A stretch of 64,000 bases of DNA from Straminergon stramineum (lineage: Eukaryota > Streptophyta > Bryopsida > Hypnales > Calliergonaceae). Made by a program: the position numbers and the translations under genes. This document shows, in pieces, positions 11,341 through 22,411 of this stretch (positions are counted from its first letter, which is position 1; each line of letters opens with the position of its first letter). The notes beneath the pieces were generated by a model that had not been told where the DNA came from, did no database searches, and was given only the letters and a program-made list of their open reading frames with translations. The stretch is taken from contig OY987266.1 of the NCBI GenBank assembly GCA_963920665.1, positions 6,143,001-6,207,000 on the forward strand, read 5' to 3'.

Positions 11341-11690
11341 CATGACCAATGATTTCCCCAAAGTTTGAAATATTTTACCAACAGCTCTTTTGCGTTACAA
11401 AAAACACTTGAAAAACTGGAGATTCGGAGACTTTCGTTTGACCAGGGCCTCACTCAGGTCTCCCACCCTTAATGCAACTGCTTCACCGATCCATCGTTCC
11501 CGTTCTTTCACGTATGGCCAAGATTTTCCCAAAGTTTGAAATTTTACTGCTCTTTCGCGTTTAAAAACACTTGAAGAACTTGGGTTGGGGAGACTTTCGT
11601 CTGACCAAGACCTCACTAAGGTCGCCCTCCGTGCAACTGAACGGAGAGCTTTTGTACCGGCCATGGTGGTCACATGTGACGAGAAAGCGG
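11341..11690. repeat. Tandem duplication, about 171-bp unit, two copies
   Basis: Two adjacent diverged copies, the first beginning near 11345 and the second near 11517. Shared landmarks are TTTCCCCAAAGTTTGAAAT, CAGCTCTTTTGCGTT / CTGCTCTTTCGCGTT, AACACTTGAA-AAC, GGAGACTTTCGT-TGACCA and GCAACTG. The parallel minus-strand ORFs here simply reflect the duplication. Confidence 0.75.
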
Positions 11691-12420
11691 AACTTGGATA
11701 GCCACTTTCCCCCGGTATCAGGATGATCACCCATTTCCGATGTACACCTCCCGGACATTTTTTTATGTCCCCGGAGTCCTGCAGTGCATGAGCTGTCACC
11801 TACAATTCATCTGATCGGAAATGGAGCAGCCTAAACTACAAAGAATGGGAGACTGATCGGAAAGGGGTGATCTCCTTTAGAAGAGCACAAAATTAAAGGC
11901 ATCCGTTGGTTGGGACGTTGCATCCTTCATGCAGTACAGTACAGTGCAGTAGGTGCGCGGTGGGCCGCGCGCAAGGAAACATGTTGCACACGGAAGGTGA
12001 TCGCCGCGAACTTGTTGGCCATGGATTGGATACTCATCACGATAGCTCCTCCTGCCTGCTGATTCAGCAGTTGCAAGTGCTGCTGCTTCAGAACAATGAT
12101 TTGTGCGTGGGACACTAATTTGTAAAGTAATTAAAACTAGTGTAGATTGAAATATTACTGTGCGTTTTAATTTCTACAAAAAATTAGAACAGTATGGGTG
12201 GTCAACACAAATTTTGCATCCTCACAAATCAGGGTTACAGTAGTGGTTTTCAGTGATTTTTAGGTGTGTTGTCAGGAGGTTTTTGTAACGACTCCCAAAG
12301 AACATCTAGATTGGTAGTGTAATTAAACCATTTTCAAGTTCATCATGCTTTCGGAAAGGTGTAAAAACTATCTACGTGTTCTTTTTCGTGATGTCGATCT
12401 TGGATGCCTTTAAAGTGAAT
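11691..12420. other. Intergenic, nothing recognised
   Basis: Moderate GC stretch to about 12120, then AT-rich. Mirror ORFs of 62-70 codons at 11906-12118 on both strands have no recognisable motif. Confidence 0.4.
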
Positions 12421-12861
12421 TTAAATGCCGGGCTGGTGACCGTGGAAATCAGTCCTTTTGGAACCGTGTGACATCATCTACTTTAAAAAAACCAAAAGTA
12501 TTAATTGGGAGTCAAACAATCATAGAGGATCAATCTCCCTTTTCCACCCCTAGTTTTGAAGATGAATAGTTGTATTTTTGTCCTACACAATAGAATTCAT
12601 GACAAAAAAATTTCACAGCATTGTTTATGGGTTAATCCTTGAAGGACAGACTGGTGACCATGGAAATTCTCCCTTTTGGAACCGTGTGACATCATCTACT
12701 TCATAAAATCCAAAAATATTCATTGGAAGTCATACTATTGTAGAAGACCTATGCTTTTCACACAAAATTCCGAGGATGAATAGTTGTAGTTCTGTCCTAC
12801 ATAGAGAGATTCTTTGTCATCCATCGGACACAAAACATCCATGTCGACGTTGAAGAGTTAA
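12421..12861. mobile_element. Two short TTAA-bounded repeats in tandem
   Basis: Copy 2 spans 12421-12635 and copy 3 spans 12632-12861; they share the central TTAA at 12632-12635. Matching blocks in both are CTGGTGACCRTGGAAAT, CTTTTGGAACCGTGTGACAT and GATGAATAGTTGTA. Copy 3 begins TTAATCCTTGAAGGACAGAC, close to the consensus end of the long family, and ends with TTAA at 12858-12861. They resemble 774-1000. Non-coding. Confidence 0.7.
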
Positions 12862-15699
12862 ACATGTAATTCGTTAGTAATGCATTAGAGAAATTTTGGA
12901 CTCTCCGGAGGGCTGCGAAGGTTTGACAGACCACTCTATTTCAAGCCCCCTACAAGGCGACTAAAAGAAGAGAATCTCTAACAAAAATAAGATTCACCTT
13001 ATGTGAATATCGGGAATGAAAGGGAGTATATCTTAATTTCCTATTCTCCTTTGAATATAAAATTGTAGTTGCCACAACCATCCTCTATTAAACTACTCGT
13101 ATACCAATGCTTGAGTATCAATTCTCTGACAATTGGCAGGACAATGATTAGCAGAAATAGGGGAAAAGTTCCTACGTAGGCCAAAACGAAAGTAATGTTT
13201 GGGTCCCTTCTGGTGCTTCTTAACAACCCTGTGGAGAGTCAAAATTTTCTCTAATGGTTTCATCGATTCAACAAAATTCAAGAATTGATGATTTGACTTT
13301 TTACCTTATGATCCCTGAAAGAATAAGAATTCTTGTCAAGTGTCTTACTTGAAAAGAAAGCTGATTTCAATTTTTACTAAAAAATCTAAATTTGATTTAA
13401 AAAAACTTGAACACAATTGTATGCATAGGAGGAACGTTTCAATACCACCTACAGGAAGGAGCACGTGGAAGGCACAGGTCATAAGCTTAAGTTGCGGTAA
13501 TGCAGTCGACCCCAAGGGCAGCCCCACCATTTACTTTTTGGAGCACAAATGGAATCAAGCCCTGCATGTCTGGATACAATGAAACAATGAAACGGAAAGT
13601 TACTGCTCATATCAGAAAGGGTGCACAACTCCGAAATTTTGACGAATGCGAGTATCTATTAGGTGAAAATCTGTCTCAAAAATTGTTGCTCTTGTGTTTC
13701 CTTACTTCTCCCAAGGAACGGGGCCTTTGCATTCCTATAGAAATTCCAAATTTACAAATTTAATCAACTTGATGAGAAAATAATGCACAGAATTTAGTTC
13801 AACTTGGGATAAAATACCAAAAAATTGAGTTCAAATTTTAAAATTAAAGCATAAAATTAGTGGGAGAACTACTACAGGACATTACTCAAACCAGGAAGTA
13901 GACATGGAGTGCACAATTCCATCTTTTTCACATTCACTTCGGAGAAAACACAGAACCTTAAAATTTACCTTTTGCTACTGTGCATATTTACTAGTATTAG
14001 ATTGGTCCAAATTCCATGTTTTCTTGCTGGCAAGTGAAAGGAGGTTCCAACGCACCAAAACCCACGACATTTGGATACCGTATTTGCAAAAGTTAGGAAA
14101 GGTCAAAGTTTTTTTCCGTAGATGTTCTAAAACCGTTTTTCCCACAGAAGTACATATTGATTTTGATTTGGAGATGTACACAGAGTGATGATGGCAGTTT
14201 AGACAGGGTGCGGTTTGGGCAGAGCCCACCGCTTAAGTTCCTGTGTTTTCCTTAAGTGCATGTGAAAAAATTTGCATGCGAAAATTTTGAAGTTTGTGCT
14301 ACCCGGGTCCCACTTTCTGAGTGGTATGATCCGGAACGAGCCCCCACCAACTTTGATGCAGCGAGTGAAATCGGAGGAGCTCGCCACGTTGGTGACGAAT
14401 CCGGGCTACGGAATACTCGGAACGAGCGCGGCCTTTTTTGGTGAACGGGAAAGCGGAGGCGCTTGCTGCCTGTGTGAGTGGACAAACGTTTCCGTACTGG
14501 GGCCCCGATCGAGCTACCTGCTGTTTCCAAAAGAAGCTGCTGCAGCTTAGCTAGCAGCTCATAACCCAGTCCCCGACTACTCTTGCGCACAGCCACCTCT
14601 TGTGCATGTACTTAGCTCCCACTGTTATCAGCCTCAACTTCAATCGATCGCCTCTGCATGCGGACTCCCTTGCATCGCAATCCATCGCCAAGTCAAAGAC
14701 GACGGATTCCAGGGATTGCGGGCCTCGCTGCTGCGAAAGCACTTCTAGCTCACCTCAAGTCGATCCGGGCCGGAGACGATCATAATTTACTTTGGTTTGG
14801 GACCAGGCAACAGGGGATGCAAGGAGAGAGGTAGGACGTACACTACTAGCAGCTCCTGCCTTGGGAGTCTGTCGTAGTTTGCTGTTGGATTCAAGATTTT
14901 GGGGTGGTACGTGGTGTGATCGATCAAAATTTTGGGGAGGATTCGATCGTAGTACAGTGGCATGGGTTGCCTGACGAGGATCTAGGTCACTCTCGATCCA
15001 TCACGGTCGGATTTGAGCTTGTGAGCGGCATGAATGGTTAAGAATTGGTTTATTACGGTTAACATCTTCTTAGCGAATTATTTGAACTGTTCTGCGAGTG
15101 CTGTTGTTTCAAGGTTTGGTGAATTCTATCTGTGATGGATCACCGCCTTTGTTTGTTGGAACCAATATTTTAGTTCTTGTTACTATGAAACCCTCAAATT
15201 TTAAGTTGGTTTTCACTTAAGCTGAGGTTTGGAGTCATGCGTAAAATTGGCGTTGTCGACACCGAATTCATTTTGTGTAGCGGAGTAGGTCACTAGCCTG
15301 CAGCTTGAGTGTCTTGTGTCAAGGACGATCCATCTTCCTTCACTGTTAATTTTTAGATTTTCTGGTTGTCTGCTCTATTTATCACGAATTGGTTCTGGTG
15401 AACGGATTTCTGTATATTCAAGCGCAAGTGATTCAATTTCAGTTGATGATTCCGCTGGACTTGCTGGAGGTATTTCGCTATGGCTTTGTCGACGTTTTGG
15501 GACTAACATGCTATTTTCTTGCATGTAGGCAGAAGATGGACAACCAGCACATGAGAAACTTCATGACGAAGGAGGGAGCTACGGAGAAATATTCTTAGAA
15601 TTGAATTTATAGACCTGTAGAGGGTTCGGCCAAATTAGGATTTATTGATTGAACCTGCAAAGTGAGAGAGACACGTGGAACACATCTCAGCCGGGCAAG
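12862..15699. other. Upstream region of the GT47 gene
   Basis: 12862-13900 is AT-rich without recognised features. From about 14260 the DNA becomes GC-richer, up to the GT47 start at 15700. It probably carries the promoter and a long 5' UTR; a possible 3' splice site (TGCATGTAG) at about 15529 hints at a 5'-UTR intron. Many small ORFs occur; none has a recognisable motif. Short upstream ORFs at 15316-15598 could affect translation if transcribed. Confidence 0.4.
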
Positions 15700-18600
15700 A
15701 TGACAAACCCGGGACTGCTGGAAGCTGGCTCGATGTTTTCCCAAATAGGACGAATTCGGAGGCGTCAACAAGGAGTCAATTCTTCGAAGTCAGGACGAGG
15801 TTTAGTCCTATTGCTTGTGACTGTGCTGTGCAGTCTGCTTCTTGCAAGTCGGCTGCTGTGGTGCTTCATGTACCTCCTCACTGATACAGCAACAAATGAT
15901 TACGTTGGGCCTCCCAGTAAGGATGCTGCTGTCCACGGTGAAAACTTGCGGATCAAGGAAAGCGAGATGGGCGTGAAGGCATGGGGACGGAAAGCGAAGG
16001 CGAGTGATGACGAGGACGATGAGCTAGAGGCAGAGCTCGAGATCAAAGAAAAAGTTGCTGATGACAACGAGGATGTCAATGAAGGGAGGCTACGAGAGGA
16101 AGTTGACAGTGAGAAAATCGCGGAGGTGGAGGAAATATGGAACGATGAGAAAAAGATTAGCGAAGAAATGGCGAAAATAGCAGGCAACGATCCAAAGATC
16201 AGTGACGAAACTGTGACTAATCCGGAGGACGACGAGAAAGACGACTCTGAGGAAACAATAGCGCGTCCAGAGGACGAAGACGAAGGCACGGCAGGAAAGA
16301 GAAAATTGACCGACGCCGTGGCGTATCTGGAACGGCTTGCTGGAGATATTGCAAAGACGGGTCAGTAGCATGACAATCGAAAGAAATTTTTACATACTGT
16401 TTTAGATTGCCTTCGAATTAAGGAAAAACGAAGTATCCTCGCTCTTCTTTATTTATCCAGCAACAATTTGATCAGTTGTCAATCTTCAATGTTTTTAAAG
16501 GTTCTGTGCTCGCTTTAAAAACAGGGTCGGAAAAGAAGAAGTTTCTAATCTTTGTTTGACCATTTACATGGAGCTAGATTAAGAACAGAATCTTTAGGAA
16601 CAGCAGTAAAAAAACGCAGTGTAAGGCAATCAGGACCTCAATAGAAAATTTGTGAGAACGTGAATGAGTTACACTCTGTTTCCAATAGCCAAATTTTGAA
16701 ACCCTAGCTCGTTCTTCTTCTTCTGCAGGTTCAGAGGAAGACAACGGACCCTACCATTCGCGTCGCATCTTCGAGTCCGATTACGCGGAAATGAAGCGCA
16801 GCTTGCGCATCTTCATCTACCCTCACGACCACAAGGACCCGTTCCACTTGATCTTCGAGCCCCGGAATCAGGTGCCCTCCGGGAACTACGCGAGCGAGGA
16901 GTTTTTCCAGCAAGCATTGATGTCGAGCGGCATGGTGACTTCAGACCCCTCCAAGGCCGACTTCTTCTTCATGCCGGTGTCCATCACGAAAGCGCGCTTG
17001 GACAAGCGCATCGACGTTGGCGGCCTCCAAGACTTTTGTGCCAAGTACGTGACTGCTGTACGCTCGCAATGGAGCTTCTGGAACCGCACCAACGGCGCCG
17101 ATCACTTCTACTTGTCGTGCCACTCCGTGGCAAGAAATGCCATGGACAAAGTGCCGGAAGTGAAACAAAACGCCATTCAGCTGCTCTGCCCTGCCAGCTA
17201 CTTCCTGGCCTCGTACATCACGCACAAGGATGCTTCCGTGCCGCAGATCTGGCCGCGGCTTGGGGAAGAACCCAAAGAAATCCGACTGACTGCGCAGAGG
17301 TGAGCATTTCCTGCGCCGTTTTCAACTTTCTTCAGTTGCATGCTCTCGATCTTAGTGTGTCTGTGCGCGTGTCGTCCTCGTGGAGAATAGTTCGTCGGGA
17401 ATCTCACGAGATTCATCCACGACGACGCACAGTACGTCACTGCAGTTCCATGGATTTTCATTCAGAAATTTTCATTCAGAAACAGAGCTCGTTTACCGGC
17501 TCCCACAGTGAGAGGGTTACCTTGTCCCTATGCAATGAAGTAAAACCCTAAATGCTCGATGTCAAACTCAATATCGACCTTTAAGAGTAACCAGCTCTGT
17601 ATCCGGATTGAATTCGTAAGAATCTTGCGATTTCAAATGGAAAATAGTGAAACAATGATTTACAAGCACGAGTATTCTCTGTCTTTTTAACCAAATGATG
17701 GAAACTTCTCTCCATCTCAGATACTTAGAAATGGAGAACACTCTGCAGTCTAATAAGCTACAGTACTTCGGGTACACGAGAGGCAGAGCATTCCCTATGT
17801 CCAAGAGCTTGAAACGGAGAGCCCCAAGTTTTATGAAGCACAGTTCATGTTATAATTGAATTAGGGTTCGTAAATTTTTAATTTAAAGCGTACTAGAGGC
17901 ACATTAGTAATATTGTTCTTGAAATCTAATTTCAATTCTACTCTAATTTACAAATTTACAAATTTCTTCAATTTGGGTTTGTATTCTACTTGTTACTCTA
18001 ATTTACAAATTCGAAAATTCCTTCAATTTAGGTTTTTATTACACTTGTAAATTCATTACGTCATTATGTTTTCATGGGTGAAATGAGAGTGCAAATTACT
18101 GAAACACGACAGGCCCTTGAGTTACGCCAGCCTATAAAAGTCTGGAGTTCTGTCTCACTTAGTTTCCTGTCGTAGCATTAGCAAATTTCGGGCTCTTCCC
18201 CAAATTCCTTCAGTGGATGGACTGTTCCCCGAATCCCTCACCACGAAATCTCTGTGCATTTGTTTGTCCAGAACGAGATTAGCTTTCTTCGCCGGCGCTC
18301 TCAACTCTCCTGTGCGCCAAGACCTCAAGAAAACGTGGTCTGGCGACGACAAGATCCTCGTCCACAAGGGTCGCGTCCCGTACCCCTACTCCGAGGCCTT
18401 GCTCACATCCAAGTTCTGCTTGCACGCCAAAGGCTACGAGGTGAACACCGCTCGCCTCGGCGACGCGATGTACTACGGCTGCGTCCCCGTGGTGATCGCG
18501 AATCACTACGACCTGCCCTTCCAGGACATTCTCGACTGGCGCAAATTCTCCATTGTAATCTCGTCCCTGGACATCCCGCAGCTGAAGAAGACTTTGGAAG

Positions 18601-18758
18601 AGGTGACGCCAGAGCAGTACGCGGAGCTGCATAGCCAGGTATTGAACGCACGGAAACACTTCCAGTGGCATGCGCCTCCGCAAGAGTATGATGCTTTTCA
18701 CACGGTCATGTATGAGCTTTGGAAGAGACGGCACATTGTGAAACGGGAGTCTCTTTAA
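15700..18758 (+). CDS. GT47 exostosin-family glycosyltransferase, three exons
   Basis: Type II Golgi membrane glycosyltransferase of family GT47; plant members build xylan, xyloglucan, pectin and arabinogalactan side chains, but the substrate cannot be told here. Exons 15700-16360, 16729-17299 and 18272-18758 (GT-AG introns, phases 1 and 2) give 572 residues. Order: short basic N-terminus, membrane anchor about residues 35-60, a very acidic Glu/Asp-rich stem about 95-215, then the exostosin domain from about 240 (MKRSLRIFIYPHDHKDPFH). Family motifs: GADHFYLSCHS, LAFFAGALNSPVRQDL, and the C-terminal nucleotide-sugar region SKFCLHAKGYEV...GCVPVVIANHYDLPF (about 457-494). I chose the ATG at 15700 because it starts the frame just before the anchor. 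Introns are AT-rich, exons 2 and 3 GC-richer. It appears intact. The long acidic stem is unusual. Confidence 0.88.
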
Positions 18759-19688
18759 GGAAAGGTTTCGGGTAGAGTCAGGTTTAGCAATAAGGATTCT
18801 GTAGATTGGAGGTCTGTGATTGTGAGAGATGGTGGTTGGATAGTTTAGGGTTTATTGATAGATGTGTTGAATGGTTCTGCTCTCTGGTCTCTGTAATATA
18901 CATAACTGACTCGGGGTCAGAGAGATTCATGGAGCAACTTTGGTCTGATGACCAAACATTTGTACTGTACTGTACCAAATGATACCACTTTGTAACCCTC
19001 ACAGAAATTGATGTTCTGCGAATCATTAAACATAGTTTAACAAACATTTTTTTAAAGTGGCATGCTGTACAATATTTGTCTCACGTGGTAACTGGTCTGC
19101 TTGACACTTGTAGATGAAACTTGCACGTACGTGATCGTGAATGCTTTGGTGACAATATACCCAGCCCTCTTTAATATGACCTCCTTTATTGTAACATCCT
19201 GTTTTGTTTACCAGACCCTGGGAAACAGATGCACCCAGTTCATCACTCATTCTGCAGTCCATGTTATGTCACAAGAAGTTGAATGTAAATCCCTCGAATC
19301 TCAACCCTCTCGTATAATTATCCCATTGTCGTGTGAATGTACCTTTCAATGCAAACATAATATAGTTACAACGTAAACAAAATCAGCTGCAATTTGAACG
19401 CGTAGGCTGTAAGTCTGTGACATTAGAGAGGTCCACGTGAATACCGCTCATTCAGTTCTGTGCGTCCATGGGATTGAATGCGACAATACAGATAACTGCA
19501 TCCTTTCATCACCAGGATTTGGAACCTTTGAAGGATGTGACTCAACTGATCTGGCGTTGCTTGCCCGTCCGGACATAGTGCCAACTGATTTGTGTGCTCA
19601 GTGTAGAGATTCATCTGCTGCAGAGAATTATAAAACTTTGACTGCCCAACAACTTACTTCCCACCACGAATGATCTGCTTCACCAAAG
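18759..19688. other. GT47 3' flank; possible upstream exon of next gene
   Basis: Contains the GT47 3' UTR. If the gene at 19689 has a longer N-terminus, its earlier exons would lie here. One plus-strand frame near 19480-19575 reads sensibly (DLEPLKDVTQLIWRCLPV), but I could not join it by splice phase. Nothing else recognised. Confidence 0.3.
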
Positions 19689-21640
19689 ATTGAGGTATCG
19701 AGACTTGAAAGAAAACTTTGAAATGGCGTATGGCGGCATGGCAAAGAACGTGTTTGACGGAGGAAATGTGGCTTTCGAAGACCCAAGCATTGCTGCAGAT
19801 TTGTATGCCTATAAGCCTCCATGGATAGAAGAGATTAAGAAAGTTGACCGGCACACTGATAGAGCAGGCGGTGTTTCATTCGTAAGTCCCGTTGTACATG
19901 TCTATATAGTTTTTCAGAAAGCATTTTGAATTTCGGGACTTCTGATGGATCCTCAGCACTCGGAAACATCATCAAAATTATGAGTGATAAGGCTTCATGC
20001 GTGTTAAAGAAGCATGGGATTGGCAACTCAAGGAGAGAGAAGGCTTGGACGATTCTAATCCTTTCTCATATTTAGCATGTTGAATTTTTGGGCTTTTAAT
20101 GTGTTATTAAGAGAATACCATTCTTTAGAACGAGATCCCGGCACCTTGGAATCAAAATCACCATTATGTTCTAGGTAAGCTTGGAGAGATAAAAGCCTTG
20201 AGAAGGTTATGAGACTAAACATCAAGTCATTTCATTGAATCTCGAAACTTCTGGTTGATCAGTTGCCTCGTAACATAATCTTGGCGTTATGAATGAAAGT
20301 CCGTATGCGCTGAAAAAAAACAAAAGAATTGCCAATGAGAAACCAGTCTTTAACAATTCGACAGTAGTTACCCATAGTCTTGCGCACGTTGCAAATTTCT
20401 TTCTCTCATAAATATAATGGTTTGGGCTCCGTTCCACCATCTCCCTTGCTGATGAATGTTTGGATGATCCTGAAGGCAATTCCCACGTTGATTTGAGTTC
20501 CATGTCTAAGAATCTACACTCGTTACGTTTCACTTCACAAACTGGGTCCTAAATTTTGCAGTAACATGTTCCAGGTGAGGGAAGCCTATTCATTATGCAT
20601 CCAAGCTGATCCTTTGAAACACCCTCGGTGATTATCCTGGCTTTGAATTTTCCCATTTCCTTCGAACGGTAACAATAAAATACAGATTCTAAATGTTCTG
20701 TTAAAATTCTCAACCACTGATATAATAGATTAGGTCTGGATTTGTGCCGGAAAGATGGAATGACAACACAGTGGATTCACAGGCAACCTTCATGCGTTCG
20801 AGTTCCGAACATTCTTCCAGCGTAATCCCAGGTAGCATACCTCTCTCCCTTAATGTTTCAATTATTCTGTTTCAATTATTCATTTATGCTGATTGTGCAT
20901 GTGTGCAGCACGAGGGACGGGGGACAAAAACCTTCTTTCATCCTGGCAGCTCTGCGGAAGGCAAAGTAAGAGAACATGCACCACCAGTTTAAAAAAACAG
21001 TCAATTCTGCATCTTTAAAAGATGTTTAAAAGGCAATCCAACTGGTTATCAGACTCAAAAGATGGATTTTTAACTTTTGCACCAACTCACTGAAAGTGAG
21101 TTTCTATTTAGTGACGAAAATGGAATATTTGGCAAGAAATTCTCCTTCTTTGTGGATGAATCTGTTGAAAAACTCCCAAAACTCGGTTTCACTAGATTGC
21201 TAGTTTTGCGAGATTCCTTGGGGAAAATTGACCAATAATTAATCACAGAGAAACCTTAATTCCTCTTTTCGCAAGTTCCAAGTCCATGTAATGAACAAAG
21301 TTCTGTATGGCAATGTTTCGTCCAAATAAGTTCTTATTCATCTACAGTATTACTTGAATCTTCAGAAGACAACCTCCCCCAGGACCAGTGTGATGAAATT
21401 GAGGTAAATAATACAATACAAAAAATACAAAGATTGAAGAGCAATGTACAAAAATTTCAAAAATGATTTGGGCGCTAAAATTATGTAGTGAGGGGTTGTT
21501 GTTGCTCGCAGATGGCTGCAGAGCAGTACTACAACCATACACGACCACATCAGGGATCACTGAGGACCATGGCCGCCCATAAATCCATCAACACTCGCTA
21601 CGCAGATGTGATCCGAGGCCACCTCAACAAATGGGGATAA
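19689..21640 (+). CDS. Unknown protein, five-exon gene (N-terminus uncertain)
   Basis: Not recognised. Five exons join with GT-AG introns and matching phases: 19689-19881, 20729-20831, 20909-20965, 21348-21403 and 21512-21640 (TAA). Starting at the ATG at 19723 gives 167 residues; the frame is also open back to an acceptor AG at 19687-19688 (RLRYRDLKENFE before the ATG), so the true start may be further upstream. Landmarks are NVFDGGNVAFEDPS, YKPPWIEEIKKVDRHTD, GFVPERWNDNTVDS, a Ser-rich stretch, an acidic stretch (ESSEDNLPQDQCDEIE), then EQYYNHTRPHQG and a basic end RYADVIRGHLNKWG. No signal peptide or membrane segment; probably soluble. That four intron phases agree by chance is unlikely, so I believe it is a real gene. 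It lies downstream of the GT47 gene and converges with DUF3455 gene A. Confidence 0.55.
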
Positions 21641-22411
21641 ATAGATTGCTGCACCTTCGATTCTTTTGCCACAACTTTTCAGATGGTCAATCTTATTGTA
21701 CCCAATAAGTTGATTGCGTCACCAATCACTGTTTTGACACTCTCAGAACCATAATAGGTTGCTGCTTGTATGAATTTGTGGAAGCAAATCTACTTAGTCA
21801 TAATCATCGTTAAGCAGGAATTTTTGTGACCCCAGTTGCAACAAGATGCACTAGTACCAGGCGAACTATGTATCAGTATGCACCCTCATTCCCAGTGTTC
21901 AAATAATACAATTATCTTCAATACTTTTGAGTGCAATGTGGACTTCACCTACAAATGGGATCTAAATAAGCAAACAGGTAATCCATTTTTTTACTTACAA
22001 AATGTTCTATGCACCTAATATAGCAAAAAGAATGCAGATTTTGGAACTCATCGCAAACAACTCAGAGATCACAATAGAATCAGTTCAATGCACACTCAGA
22101 TACTCAACACAGCAACTGTTGAAATCACGTAATGTTCAAAAAAATTCATTGCAAGCTGCTTCACTGTAATAAAAATTACAGAAGACCAAAGCCACACATT
22201 GCGGGACCATTTGATCATATTTCTAGCTATCCCTTATTTCTTGCCACAATAGCTCCAAGCCTGCGGCCATCCAGCTCAATCGGGCCTTGGAGGAGCACCA
22301 ATCTGGCACCCTGCTTCCCAACCTTCAGAAGTTGCGGTCGACAGAAAAATAAGACACAGCAACATCACTGTTCGGGTACTCACATTCCCCCATAAATTCA
22401 TTTGACATGTT
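21641..22411. other. Convergent intergenic region
   Basis: Between the convergent unknown gene (+) and DUF3455 gene A (-); it holds both 3' UTRs. No further feature supported. Confidence 0.4.

Noticed and set aside
10984..11453. Overlapping ORFs of 123-125 codons on the minus strand
   Set aside because: Low-complexity Lys/Phe runs and a tandem duplication explain them; no motif or splice structure.
15900..16289. 129-codon Ser-rich minus-strand ORF
   Set aside because: It is the antisense of the acidic GAG/GAC-rich stem of the GT47 gene; the Ser runs come from the complement of Asp/Glu codons.
17036..17551. 171-codon plus-strand ORF in another frame of GT47
   Set aside because: Overlaps GT47 exon 2 out of frame and continues into its intron; the GT47 frame carries the family motifs.
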